Below are positions 11,640 to 22,930 of a DNA stretch of 64,000 nt, piece after piece. The DNA lies in NCBI RefSeq assembly GCF_020509005.1, contig NC_063016.1:2108001-2172000 (forward strand). Direction: 5' to 3'. Position 1 is the first letter of the stretch; each line of letters opens with the position of its first letter. The DNA comes from Fulvia fulva. Lineage: Eukaryota; Ascomycota; Dothideomycetes; Mycosphaerellales; Mycosphaerellaceae. The position numbers and the translations under genes are program-made. The notes under the pieces are model-generated. The model was not told where the DNA came from. It saw only the letters and a program-made list of their open reading frames with translations, and did no database searches.

Positions 11640-14600
11640 AAAAAGGTCAACCTACTATAGCGGTAGATTTCGGAGGTAGACATACCTAAGGTCATAGATA
11701 TCGAGACTATAAAGGTCGGAGTAATTAAAGTCGACATCCCGCTACGTAGTAATCGTCTTATTATATACGGTACCGTTAAAGGCAAGCCTACTAGATGCCT
11801 AGTAGATCTAGGCGTATAGTCGATCTTTTGTAGTATAAAGTTTATAAAGGATTATGATCGGACAAAGCTACCTACTCTATTTAGAATCGGTATAGTAGAC
11901 CCGTCTAAGAAGAACGAAGCTACGGAGTACGTAAAAGCGACTCTAGACCTAAACGGTCACGTCGAAGAATTGAACTACTTTGTTACCGGCATTAAGTATA
12001 ACTTCATTCTTAGTATACCGTAGGTACAGAAACACCTACTAGACTTCGGGAACTAGACGAACACCGTTACGTTCACGTCTTACTACGGAGACTATTACGA
12101 AAGAATACTAACGACAGTACGCTATTAACTAGAAAAACAAGCATAAGCTCGGTAGTAATAGCGTACCGATCGGACAGACGTAGCGGCAATTATAGGCATT
12201 AACATCTCTTCTATAAGTGCTACGGAGGCCGTAGAATGTCTAGAAGATTAGCTTAAAGAGAGCTAATAACTATAAGAAGGCTACCTAATTTAGGAGCAGA
12301 ATGACGACGCGCTACCTATAACTAAGGAGGAGGCTATAGAAGAAGTTAGTGTGTAGCTCAGCGCTATAGTAGCGTCCGACTTCTAACAATATATAAAAGG
12401 TAAAGACGAAGTAGACCTAGATATATCGCTTCCGCGTAAATTTAAGTCGCGACGTAAGGCCTTCGTTCTACGTATAGGAGACGATACCTTACCTCCTTAC
12501 CGTAAGGGAGACGACCTCGCTATCGACTTTGACCTAGGTACTAAGCTGCCTTTCGCTCGACTATATCTAATAAGCCTATAGGAGCTCGAAGTCGTAAAGA
12601 AGTATATCGACGACTTAAAGACGAAAGGCAAAATTAGAGAAAGCACCTTACGTATCACATCGCTAGTCATTATTGTTAGAAAGCTAGGTAGTGGACTACG
12701 CGTCTACGTAGACTATAGAGCAGTCAACGCTATTACGATTAAGAACCGATACCCTATTACGTAGGTTCGAGAGACACTATAGCGAATAAGCGGGTACTAA
12801 TACTTTACCGTACTTGATGTCGTTACTACCTTTAATAAACTACGTATCCGAGTAGGCGACGAATAGAAGACTATATTCACCTCACGGTATAGGACCTTTA
12901 AGTACCTAGTAGTGCCCTTCGGATTATATAACGCTCCTAGCGTCTTCTAGGCCTATATTAACAAAGCCCTAAGGCCTTACCTTAACGACTTCGTTACCGT
13001 ATACCTTAATAATACGATCGTCTTTAGTAGTATAAGAGAGGAGTATATAGAACATGTACTTAAGGTGCTAGACTACTTCATCGATACTAAACTACTATTA
13101 GACATCGCGAAGAGCAAGTTTTTCTAGAAGGAAGTCAAGTACCTTAGTCTAATCATTACTACCGAAGGTATTAAGATAGACCTAAAGAAGATCAAGACGA
13201 TCCTCGAGTAGGAGATACCTAGAAGCGTAAAGGACGTCCTTTCCTTCCTCGGCCTCGCGAACTTCTATCGAAGGTTTGTAGAAGGCTTCTCGAACATCGT
13301 ACTACCTATAACTACTCTTACGAAGGGGGTCGGTAGTAAGGACAAGTCAAAGCGACCTACGAAATACACTTAGAACTAGACACTAGAGTACTAGCAAGCT
13401 TTTAATAGGCTTAAGGCGGAGTTCACGAAGCAACTAGTACTATAGCACTTTGACCTAAGTAAGCCTTACGTTATCGAATACGACGCCTCTAATAGATATA
13501 CCGGTAGCGTTCTTTTATAGATCGGAGAAGACGGACAGCTTCACCTAGTTATATACTATTCGTAGAAGATAGATCTAGCCGAGTATAACTATAAGATCTA
13601 CGACAAGGAGCTTATAGCTATCGTTCGAGCTTTTAAGGAATAGCGGCTAGAGCTAATAGGTAGTAAGACTAGGGTGTTATCTAATTACCGCGGTCTATAA
13701 TACTTTATAACCACTAAGTAGCTAAATCGCCGATAAGCACGATAGAGTAAATTCTTGTCCGGGTTCGATTTCTAGATCGAATACCGACTAGGTAAGCTAG
13801 GCGGTAAGCCTGATGCCCTAATACGCCGTACTTAGGACATAGACGTAATAGACGATATTAAGAACAGATAACAAACGGTCTTAAAGAAACGTAACCTCGC
13901 CCCTAAAGTATAGGAGTCTCTTAGAGTATTAGTAATAATAACGTATACGAACGCTCGCGACTAATATTAGCTCGCGCTTACCGTGCTTAACGCGAACGAG
14001 GCGTCTATTAAGGAAGAGATCTAGAACGCCTACGATTAGGACGAGCTCGTAGTAGTAATTAAGAAAGGCCTATAAGCTTACGACAGTCGGCTACCGTAGA
14101 AATTAAATACGTACATCAATCTTAGCGAGTGCGAACTAGAGCACGACCTGATTTATATTCAAGGCCGCCTCTACGTGCCTAATAGTAGTAACATCCGCGA
14201 AGAACTTATGGCCGCTTATTATAATGCCCCTATAGCCGGCTACCCGGGGCGCGAGAAGATATATAAGCTAATAACTCGTACGTACTATTAGCCTAGTATA
14301 TAGGCTAATATCGCACGATATATAAAGAACTTTCATATATATACTAGAACCAAGGCTTTCTATAATACGTACTAGGGCAACCTTAAGCAAATCCTAATAC
14401 CTAACGGTATATTCGAGGAAGTGGCCCTAGACTATGTTATAGTACTTCTAGACAGCTATAGCCCGGAGGGCGTCAAGTATAACAACATCCTTACCTTGAC
14501 ATATCGTCTTATAAAGCGTAAGTACCTTATACTAGTCGTCGATATAGAGCCCGAGACAGCTATAGATATAATTATCCGCTACGTTATTAAGGATCAAGGC

Positions 14601-15660
14601 CTATTCCGCTCTATCTACTTAGACCGCGGCTTATAGTAGGTAAGTCGCTTCTAGAAGACGCTTTGCGAACGCCTAGGCATCAAGTATAAGATGTCGACGG
14701 TATAGTACCCTTAGACCGATAGTCAGTCCGAACGTACGAACTAAGTTATAGAGTAGTACCTACGTATATACATTAATTACGCCTAAGATAACTAGTACGA
14801 CTGGCTACTAATAGCGGAGTTTGCTTTAAACAATATAAAAAGCACTGCCGGCGTATTACCGTTCTTCGTAACCTTAGGAAGAAACCTAAGAATAGAAGTT
14901 CTTAGTAGACCTACCCGTACGGACGTACTACTAGCTACGTAGAAAATTAGCTAACAAGATATAGACGCTTTCGCAACTTATATAAGCCGTGTATACACAC
15001 ATTGCATCAATTAGCTTAAGTACATATAAGTATAGCTTAAAGCCGACTATTAGAAACATAGCCGGAGACCTACGCGGTCTTATAAGGTAGGAGATAAGGT
15101 TTAGCTCAATTTACGTAATATTCGTACTAAACGACTAGCGAAGAAGCTTGATTATAAGAACGTAGGCCCCTTCACGATTATAAAGAAAGTAGCGACCGAT
15201 GTCTACGAACTCGACCTACCTACGAGTATAAGAATATACTACGTGTTCTATACCGACCTACTACGACTATCCGCCGAAGACCCGTTCCCTTTATAGACGT
15301 ACGAACCTACGCTTACCGAAGTCGATAGCGAAGTTGAGGAATGGCACGATGCCGTAGTAGTAGTAGACAGTCGCTAGACTAGAAAAGTAAAGAAGAGTAT
15401 TAGCTATACTGTTAAATAGGTAGATAGGTTATATACTAAAGAACCTTATATTAACTTAAAAGGCACTATAGACGAACTTATAGTAGACTACTATTATAAG
15501 AACCCTCGCGCTCTAGGACCTCTACGCGGATAGTAAGCACTAGAGCCTAATACAACCGAGCTAATAGACTCGGCGGACAGTACTAGCGATACTAATAACG
15601 ACGCGACTATTACCGCCGACGCTAAGCACTAGTTACGATACAACCTAAGGCGTACTAAGG
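11640..15660 (+). pseudogene. Gypsy-2 pol remnant: protease, RT, RNase H, integrase
   Basis: Protease-like sequence lies around 11780-12060 (CLVDLGVQS-like, then FILSIP). RT spans about 12540-13270, with [30 protein letters not shown] and YLNN where YLDD is expected (two GAT to AAT changes, each a TG to TA event). RNase H is at about 13460-13840, with EYDAS, IYDKELIAIV and KPDALIRR. The integrase HHCC region lies near 14200-14360 and the core near 14420-14780; 14421-14636 happens to be stop-free and shows ILTLTYRLIKRK and IYLDRGL. A C-terminal tail continues to about 15660. All domains lie in one plus-strand frame with numerous RIP-type stops. Confidence 0.8.
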
Positions 15661-15881
15661 CATAATAAACAGTCACTTCGTTTCTACGATCTGCGCCTAG
15701 GACTCGCTACTACTAGTAACGTCGCTTTGCTCGTAGCTTAGGCTCGTCTATAGTCGTATCTTTATATATACCGGAGTTTTAGATTATAGAGTTAGATAGA
15801 TATACCCTATAGAGCGTTACTTATTTTGAATTGATAGATACCGCCTCGTAGGCGCTTAAGGCGATTTGAGAAGGGGAGTGG

Positions 15882-16077
15882 TGTCACGGTATAGCCCTAC
15901 GGCCTACGGCCTACGGGTTACGTAACTTTATAAATATAACGTAACGCCTCGGCTCGGCGAACGTCGCGCTTATCTTCGATACGCGCCTTAGCTAGAACTT
16001 CTCTTCTCCGTAGAACTTATTCGATTACTTAGCTACGACACCCTTTTACCTACCGAGAGTAGCCTAGACCCGTAACA
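15882..16077 (+). repeat. Gypsy-2 right (3') LTR
   Basis: It starts TGTCACGG after a purine tract and ends CCGTAACA, followed by the AGTAG target duplication. It has the same 196-bp length as the left copy, with scattered transitions relative to it, for example gggttacgtaac here against gggtcacgtgac on the left. Confidence 0.92.
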
Positions 16078-16082
16078 AGTAG

Positions 16083-16659
16083 ATACTACCGCTAGCTACG
16101 TATAGTATAAGCGATTAAGAGATTCGTCCGTAATTATATTATATATAGAATAACGGTTCCGTCAAATTAGTAGTATTAGGGCCTCCTTATACTATTACCG
16201 GTACCCTTCGGAGTATAGGAGGATATCGCTATTAACTTCGTTATAGATTTGCCCGTAAGTAAGAGCTTAACCGATAGACAAATATATAAGAACGTCCTTA
16301 TAGTTACGGATAGGCTTACTAAGGAGAGACACCTAATTCTAGTGCTATAGATAGACGCCCTATATATCGTATATATCTTTATCCGCTACATCTTCGTACG
16401 TTTTAGCATTCCTAAGAGTATCGTCTCGGATCGGGGCTCCTAGTAGACGTCTACGTTCTAGAGACGAGTTTACTCCCTACTCGGTATTTAATAACGACTA
16501 CCGACGGCCTTTTACCTAGAATCTAATAGATAGTCTAAAAACACGAATAAGGTTATAGAACGTTACCTTAGGGCCTACATTAACTACGCCTAAGATAATT
16601 AGGTTAATTAGTTACTACTTACCGAGTTTACTACTAATAATTATATATTAGCTAACGTA
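16083..16659 (+). pseudogene. Gypsy-1 integrase core, second fragment
   Basis: The gypsy-1 frame resumes right after the gypsy-2 target duplication. It reads the end of the zinc-binding region, then DFVIDLP-like sequence (about 16235), NVLIVTDRLTKERHLI (16285-16335), SIPKSIVSDRGS (16410-16440) and YINYAQDN (16575). These are the usual landmarks of a Ty3/gypsy integrase catalytic core. It stops at 16659, where a pogo element has inserted at a TA dinucleotide. Confidence 0.8.
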
Positions 16660-16711
16660 CTTTACTACCGAGCGGGCTATACTACCGAGCGGGCTACTTT
16701 TGCTAAGAACT
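16660..16711 (+). repeat. Left terminal inverted repeat of the pogo element
   Basis: 52 bp beginning ctttactaccgagcgggcta. It contains two tandem copies of a 17-bp unit (actaccgagcgggctat, then actaccgagcgggctac), followed by ttttgctaagaact. It pairs with 17731-17782 in inverted orientation, with differences such as ccgag against ctaag. Confidence 0.92.
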
Positions 16712-16759
16712 GTACCACTTCTATAGATATAGCTATACAACTACTATTATAGCGTATAT

Positions 16760-17400
16760 TGTCTTTAAACGAGGCCAAACTGACCTTAGCTGTCTAGGCT
16801 ACGAAACGCGACGCGAAAATTACGAATCGACTTGCTATAAAGGTATACGACGCGTCTCGAACTACACTAGGGTATCGATTAAATAGACGACCTCCTCGGG
16901 GTGACTACGAGCCTAATTCGAAGAAACTAATAGAGCTAGAAGAGAGGGTGATACTTGAGTATATACTCGAGCTAGATCTTAGAGGTTTCCCGCTATTAAA
17001 GGCTAGTATACGAGTAATGGCCGATTTATTACTATAAGAGAAGGGTCTTAAGCCCGCTAGTCTTAATTAGACAGACAGGTTTATTAGGCGGCATCGTAAG
17101 CTAAAGGTTCGTATAACACGTAGATACGATCGTTAGCGAGCCCTAATAGAAGATCTAGACGTTATCGAGAGGTAGTTCTTACTTATACGTAATATAAAGG
17201 AGAAGTATAGCATCCTTAACTAGGACACCTATAACTTCGACGAGACAGGGTTTATAATAGGTGTCATTACGTCTTAGAGCGTCGTTACGGGTTCAGAAAG
17301 GCGTAGTAGAAAGAGGAAGGTCGTTTAATAGGGTAATAGAGAGGGAGTAGAGAGATAGCGTATTAGATAGCTCTTATATAAAGCGAGATTAGTAAGCTAC
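16760..17400 (+). pseudogene. Pogo/Fot1 transposase remnant (DNA-binding half, DDE region missing)
   Basis: The plus-strand frame begins near SLNEAKLTLAVQATKR (about 16760). It then shows a helix-turn-helix-like block with YDASRTTLGYRLNRR (about 16840), a CENP-B/Tc5-type segment (LEERVILEYILELDLRGFP, about 16937), RFIRRHRKLKVR (17080) and YNFDETGFIIGV (17230). The last is the start of the DDE_1 domain with its first acidic residue. VVTGSERR follows at 17280. The rest of the catalytic domain is absent; downstream bases to 17730 may hold the C-terminal tail. Several TAG codons replace Trp or Gln codons. The order matches Fot1-like transposases. Confidence 0.75.
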
Positions 17401-17730
17401 GTAAGTCTAACGAGGCCCTTTTATAGTGAAAAGTACGAAAGCGCAAGTATATTCAGTCTAGAGGGTCTCTAACCTTCGATAAGGCGTCGTAATTAATACC
17501 TCTAGAAGATACTAGGAGGCAGGAAGTGAGTAGAGAGTCGCTAGATAGTGTTCGGCTAGTACTAAGGCTACGACGCTATAAGCGATATAGCGAGTCGGGG
17601 TATAACGTACGTACCTATTAAGTAGACTTACTAGATAGCGAAGAATCTAAAGAGGAATTGTCCTCCTAGTAACGATTCTATAGGATGTCGTCGTATTAAG
17701 ATACCGTCGTAATTAAAGTAGAAGTAGTAT

Positions 17731-17782
17731 AGTTCTTAGCAAAAGTAGCCCGCTTAGTAGTATAGCCCGCTCGGTAGTAAAG
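17731..17782 (-). repeat. Right terminal inverted repeat of the pogo element
   Basis: The reverse complement begins ctttactaccgagcgggcta and repeats the tandem 17-bp unit found in the left repeat, the second copy mutated to actactaagcgggctac. It is followed on the plus strand by TA, then by the resuming gypsy-1 integrase. Confidence 0.92.
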
Positions 17783-17784
17783 TA

Positions 17785-18560
17785 CGTTACTACTAGAGTA
17801 TTACCCTTCTACGCTAATACCGACCGTAACCTAGAGTTTACGGATACTAGTCTAGCTACCCCTATAAAGCTTATGCCCTATAAGCAACGACTCGATATAG
17901 AATCTACGAATACGTTTACTAAGCGTATAAACTAGATATACGTATATCTAAGGTAAGAGATTGTATTAGCCTAAGCGTTATAAGTAGATTTTATAAACGT
18001 ATATCGCTAGCTACCTCCGAATTATAATATTAGCGACGAAGTTTATATTAATACTACTAACTAGTTAACAATACGCCCGTCTAAGAAGCTCGATATTAAG
18101 AACGTAGGGCCGTACGAGATCACCGTAGTACTCCTATATTAAAATGCTTACCGCGTTATAATACCCGATTAGTTAGGTAATCTCTATAACACTTTCTACG
18201 CCTCGCTCCTATAACTAGCTACTAATAACCCCGAACCTAGACAGATCCTAGTACCGCCGCCTCTAATCGAGATCACCCGCGACGACGACGGCGAAACATC
18301 CGAAGAGTACTTCGTAGAGGACATACTCGATAGGAAATATTTTAAGCTAAAGGGAAGACTACTAAAACACTTACTACCGAAGTAAGACGAGTATAAGTAC
18401 CTAGTAAAGTAGAAAGGATACCGCGAGCCGAGCTAGGAGCTACTAGAAGTATTAGTAGGAGCAGCCGCCTCTATTATAGACTTCTACTATAACTTTCCGA
18501 CAAAGTCTATACCCGCCGACTTTAAGCCGCCGTACGACTAGGTACCTAATAAGGACCGAG
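17785..18560 (+). pseudogene. Gypsy-1 integrase C-terminus and chromodomain
   Basis: The frame resumes with an LPFYANTDRN block (about 17805), typical of the end of the integrase core. A KKLDIKNVGPYEI stretch (about 18090, the GPF/Y module) follows. Then comes a chromodomain: EEYFVEDILDRKYFK near 18305, [12 protein letters not shown] near 18398 (Trp now TAG), and an EPSWELL-like stretch near 18425 (Trp now TAG). A chromodomain at the integrase C-terminus defines chromoviruses and normally steers insertion to particular chromatin. The C-terminal tail extends past 18560 without recognisable motifs. Confidence 0.8.
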
Positions 18561-19108
18561 TTACTAGTATACTACGATCTTATACTAAGTCTAGGTAGGT
18601 ACCTACGGAGAACGCGAGTACGTCTATACCAGTAGTTATACCGTAAACTAATACGCCCGTAACGGCGTCTAAGCTATAAGTAAGGACGTCACGCCGCTCG
18701 ATAAGACTTAATACGAGTACGATAGAGTTTTATCCTATAGCCGCCGTCGATACGCCTATAGTTAACCTATAAAGCTCTATAGAAACGAACGCTATAGATA
18801 TAGGCTCGGATACTTATACGCTAGGGCTACTATAGAACCGCGTATACCTACTTCTATAAGGATAATAACGGATAGAAGTCTCTATAATAAGCGTTAGAAT
18901 AAGGATGTCGCTATATACCCTAAGCCTCTATATAGCTATACTAGCTTAGCCGCCCGACGGATATAGTAATCGATAGTAAGGAGGATATTAAGGGTTTAGA
19001 GGATGCTTAAGCTAAATAAGGTAGACTAGAGGATAATATAGTTTTTGTAGATACACTACTATAGAGACAGAGCCGTCCGAGGACAAATAGCGATCTAAAG
19101 GGGGGGGG

Positions 19109-19261
19109 TACTATTACGGTTCACTACTACTATAACGTCGCGCGCCTTAGCGCTTCCTTATATATCTCGCGCGCTTTACGCTTCTCTTTCGTAGCCTTAC
19201 CGAACAACGCTTGTTTTACGGTAACCCTATACTATCGTCTTATAGATCACTACCCCTAATA
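19109..19261 (+). repeat. Gypsy-1 3' LTR
   Basis: A run aaagggggggg (polypurine tract) ends at 19108. The following 153 bp run from tactattacgg (TG to TA at the terminus) to ccctaata (CA to TA). The right boundary is supported independently: sequence from 19262 onward aligns with gypsy-3 at 29282 reading leftward, while sequence before it does not. The likely target duplication is gagat (19262-19266). The left LTR is not in the window. Confidence 0.65.
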
Positions 19262-20441
19262 GAGATTAAGAGATATAGAATATAAGAGACGGACTATAGT
19301 AAGGAGCTTAAGATATTAGTATATATACTAGATAAATAACAACTAGCTATACACCCTTATATAGTATTACCCGTAATAATATAATATAAAAAGGCTCGCG
19401 GCCTTATAGATTCTACCTTTACCTCTCTCTTTCTTAACTAGAAATTTATACGTAAATATATAACCCCCTTAATCCCTTTAACGAAGAATAGACAATTAAT
19501 ACTAGGAGATAGATCGGCTATAGCGCGTTAGATTATATATATATAGCCCTTATAGACGTAGTTATCGGCGGTTATTACGAGCAAATACTATACTACGTTA
19601 CCGACCTCGAATACGATATCGTCTTTAGACTACCGTAGCTCTCCGCGTACAACCCGAATATCTTCTAGGAAACTAGCGAGGTGGCGTTTAGATCTAACTA
19701 CTACTTCGGTCACTATCTATATAACAAGACATCGATAATAGTATAATCTCTAAACTATATCGGTAGAACCTAGTAAACGAAATATAGACTAAAGCCCTTT
19801 ACTAGCAAATTAGTAGGATTTATAGCCGGAGGGGCGGAGCTAAATATGTCCGCTCTAGAGGTAGATAAAGAGGTGGATTACTAGGAAGTCTCGTAGCGCG
19901 TATAGGAGATATACGCGTACCGGCCTAGGGCCGAGTACTTCTATATTATACCTACGGAGCGCGAGGATAACGACAATAACAATAATAGCCTTAAACTAAG
20001 CGCGATAGTAGCTAATGACCTAGATCAGTTCTTAAATAAGCAGTTTAACTACAATCCTAAAGAGAAGCTCCCGCCTATATACTACGACATTATAGATACT
20101 TTCTTAGTAAAGGACTATAAGGAACTCCTACCTTACCGACTAGGTATTGATAACGAGATTTATATTAAACCCGGTAAACCTTAAGAACCGCTATGTCGAA
20201 AGCTATACGGACTAGCCGAGAAGGAGAATAAAGCCGTTAAGAAATAGTTACTCGAATAGACTTTAGAAGGTAAGGTACGTAAGGCCGGTTAGAGAACAAG
20301 CTAGTTACCGGCACCGGTATTAGTAGTAAGAAAGCCTAGAGGAGGGCTACGAGTATATATTAACTACCGTAGCCTAAACGCTATTACTATTAAGAATCGC
20401 TATCCTATTCTATTAATATAGGAAACGCTTAACCGTATATA
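19262..20441 (+). pseudogene. Gypsy-3 fragment (plus): protease to start of RT
   Basis: This is the inverted duplicate of 28103-29282. It contains a protease region (ARGLIDS-like near 19390, LIPLTKNRRL-like near 19470, then YYVTDLEYDIVF near 19595). A linker follows, and then the first third of RT ([20 protein letters not shown], about 20342-20400). It breaks off abruptly at about 20441 within RT, where a different part of gypsy-3 begins in the opposite orientation. Its left edge is the gypsy-1 insertion point. TAG codons occur throughout. Confidence 0.8.
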
Positions 20442-22740
20442 TAGTTATCGGCGGTAGTAGTACTAGATATTAGCCTTCGAGCAGTAGGAAGTCGGGATAA
20501 TTAGCTCGCTAAAGTAACGAGGTATAAAAGTAGTTATCGAGTCCTACTATAGCGTCCGACAATCTTAGTTTATATAAGAGCTTAGCTAGTATAACTTCTA
20601 TAATCTAGTACGGGCTAGCGTATCTTCTATCGAGCTTCTTAGATAGTCGAGTCGTACGGATGTTCTTAGTACTTAGGTATACCTAGTCGCCTACTTTATA
20701 GTCTAGCGGGATGCTTCGGTAGCGGTTTACTACTTTAGCTTAGAGAGCTTATAACATCCGTATATTTCTTAAAGGTACTTATAAAGGTCGTAAATCCGGC
20801 GTACGAAGGCTTTAGCCGATCGCGTATCTAGTCGCTAGAGAGTAGTTAGTCCTCCCTCTTTTCTAGCGCTTAGGTCTACGCGCTCTATAAACTTAGGGTT
20901 ATAGCCTAAAGTAGCGTAGAATAGCGATATACTAGTAGTTTTAGAAAGGTAGTCATTGATCGTAAACTGAGCTAGATAAAGCTATTCTACCTAGTTATCT
21001 TGTGCCTCGTTAGTAAATATACGGAGATACTATTCTATTACTTAGTTAGTACGTTCCGACTGTTTATTAGTTTCTAGGTAGTATAAAGAACTTAGCTTAC
21101 GACTTATATAAAGCATCTTATAAAGTTTCTTCTAGAAGGTAGTAACCTATTACTTACCGCGGTCTAAAGTAATAACATTAGGAAATCCGCGTCGGGCGAA
21201 TAAATACTTCAGGAAAAGTCTTGCCGTATTCTATATAGTTATCGCTCCGATCGGAATCAGCTCGACTTCCTTCGTTAGCCTATCTATTACGGTTATAATG
21301 TTATTATAGGTTATACTATCGAGGGTGCTATTAGGAAGTCCGACTACGAAGTCTACCGCGATATACCTCTAAGGTCGGTCCGGTACTAAAAGTAGGTATA
21401 ATAATCTAGGTGGCTAGGAGTATAGAGATTTCGTCGTACGGTATATATAGTAATTCGCGGTATATCTACGTACTAATCTTGCTAAGCTAGGCCAATAGAA
21501 TTCTCGTACTACGAGTTTATAAGTTCAAGCTTGTCCTAGATATCCTACTACTAGAGCGTTATAATTTATTCTAATAAGCCGAGTCCGTAGGGCCTCGTTA
21601 TCGGGTACCTATAGGCTCTAACTATTGTACTAGTTTTATATATACAATATATTACTATCTACCTTATAGTACGTAGGGTGTATCTTCGCCTTCTATAAGA
21701 GTAGAGGGATAGTACTATCTTTCCGTAGTATCTTAATTACCGCCTTAAGTTCTTAGTCTAGGGCGTAAGTAGTCGTTATACGGTACTCGAGTTTAGCTTC
21801 GACTTCGGCTTTATTCGTAGTCTATACTTCCTAAGCTAGTACTAGCTATGTTTATAGTACCTGTTCTAGTTCTAGAATAAACTCGATTGCTTTAGGATTT
21901 AGGGGAGTCGTCTCTTCTTCTTCGGGCGTATCTTTAATAGTAGCTCGTATAGAGTCGATCTTAAGGAATCGCTCTAGCGGAAGTAATGTCTAATGCTAGT
22001 ACTGATTTTTCGGATCGTCCACTCCCTACGGAAGGTCCTAGCTACGTCTCGTTTGGCTATCTAGCTTCGTTCCTTATATACCTAGGCGGTACATAATCTA
22101 GAAGTTAAATTATAATAGAAATTCTACCTATTACGCGCATTAGCGATTTAGCTACTTCGTAGTCATAAAATATTCGAGGTTCTTATAGTCTATAAACACT
22201 TTAACTAGATCGCCGTTCTCGTCTACTTCGTAAGTAAGCTCCGGGCGCTACTCTTCGAATACTTTAATAATCCCGAGGAGTTCCTTATTATAGATCTCGT
22301 AATTATACTCCTAGGGGCTAAGCTTCTTCGAATAGAAAGCTATAGGATGTAACACTCCCTACTCGTCGTATTATAAGAGCACACCTATATTAATAAAGTC
22401 TAAGGAGTTAGTCTCGACGACGGTCTACCTACCCGGTATATAGTATACTAGTATACCCGCCTTACTAAACGCTACTTTTAACGCCTCGAATGCCCTCTAG
22501 TAATTATTAGCCTAGTTAATTCTACGGTTCTTATAATTGCTAGGCCTATCTAACTTCGTTAGATTAGTTAATAGGGATGTAATACGAAAGAAGGCCTCGA
22601 TAAACCTACGGTAAAAGTTCGCGAATCCTAGGAAGGCTTAGATATCCTTAAGATTAGTTAGTACTTCCTAGGTCTATATATATTCCAATTTCTCCGGGTC
22701 TATCTCGATACCCTAGGGTGTAATAATAAGGCCTAGGTAT
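20442..22740 (-). pseudogene. Gypsy-3 pol remnant, downstream half: end of RT, RNase H, integrase
   Basis: Reading leftward: YLGLIIT and IEIDPEK-like sequence (22740-22680, RT thumb). RNase H follows, with YNYEIYNKELLGI near 22300 and an SDHKNLEYF-like equivalent near 22180. The integrase zinc-binding region is near 21540-21420. The catalytic core includes FARRGFPNVITLDRG-like sequence near 21200. A C-terminal module, VYLSTKNIRTTR and SKKLDRRYA, lies near 20690-20625. The frame is interrupted by TAG/TAA codons and truncated at 20442, before any chromodomain. Confidence 0.75.
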
Positions 22741-22754
22741 TTTATACGTTTATA
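22741..22754 (+). repeat. Target-site duplication of LINE-A copy 2, left
   Basis: tttatacgtttata matches tttatacctttata at 27754-27767 in 13 of 14 bases. Joining the flanks restores a continuous gypsy-3 RT frame (FYYK.IKYLGLII), which confirms the exact borders of the inserted LINE. Confidence 0.85.
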
Positions 22755-22930
22755 GATAGAGATAGATTTGTCATTCCCCTGTTCTAGGACCCTATCCGGC
22801 CTATGCAGGTATATATCTATTGTTATGTACAAAGGGAAACCCGAATAGGTGAAAACCCTTCCCGCCCCCGACTACTCCTTGTCTAGATTAGCTTTCCCTC
22901 TGAACGTACGTAGTCCATGTCACTACCCCG

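Larger units (their letters stand above)
8918..16077 (+). mobile_element. Gypsy-2: complete RIPed Ty3/gypsy element nested in gypsy-1
   Basis: Two 196-bp LTRs (8918-9113 and 15882-16077) flank gag and pol on the plus strand. The 5-bp target duplication AGTAG is present on both sides (8913-8917 and 16078-16082). A polypurine tract (gagaaggggagtgg) precedes the right LTR. Total length is 7,160 bp, a usual size for a gypsy element. The insertion interrupts the gypsy-1 integrase reading frame exactly. Bases 9114-9658 are a leader with no gene visible beyond the primer-binding site. CA/TG depletion is as strong as in gypsy-1, so both were RIPed, together or in succession. Confidence 0.93.
16660..17782 (+). 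mobile_element. Pogo/Fot1-type DNA transposon, internally deleted, RIPed
   Basis: This is a 1,123-bp element bounded by 52-bp terminal inverted repeats (16660-16711 and 17731-17782) and a TA target duplication (16658-16659 and 17783-17784), the Tc1/mariner superfamily signature. Inside is a plus-strand relic of a Fot1/pogo transposase. Full pogo-like fungal elements are normally about 1.8-2.3 kb; here the DDE catalytic region is missing, so this is a non-autonomous deletion derivative. It splits the gypsy-1 integrase. CA and TG are depleted inside it as well, so RIP followed insertion. Confidence 0.9.
4422..19261 (+). mobile_element. Gypsy-1: RIPed Ty3/gypsy chromovirus, 5' end missing, two nested insertions
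   Basis: The element starts inside gag immediately after the LINE-A tail. It continues through protease, RT and RNase H, is interrupted at 8918-16077 by gypsy-2, resumes with integrase, is interrupted at 16660-17782 by a pogo element, and ends with integrase, chromodomain and a 3' LTR at 19109-19261. Domain order gag-PR-RT-RH-IN-chromodomain is that of Ty3/gypsy chromoviruses. Removing the nested elements would leave about 6.6 kb. The sequence right after 19261 is gypsy-3, so gypsy-1 had itself inserted into gypsy-3. Stretch 18560-19108, between the chromodomain and LTR, shows no recognisable gene. Confidence 0.85.

Noticed and set aside
16671..16711. Tandem 17-bp units as a possible CRISPR-like array
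   Set aside because: Only two units, without spacers, inside a transposon terminal repeat, in a fungal sequence.
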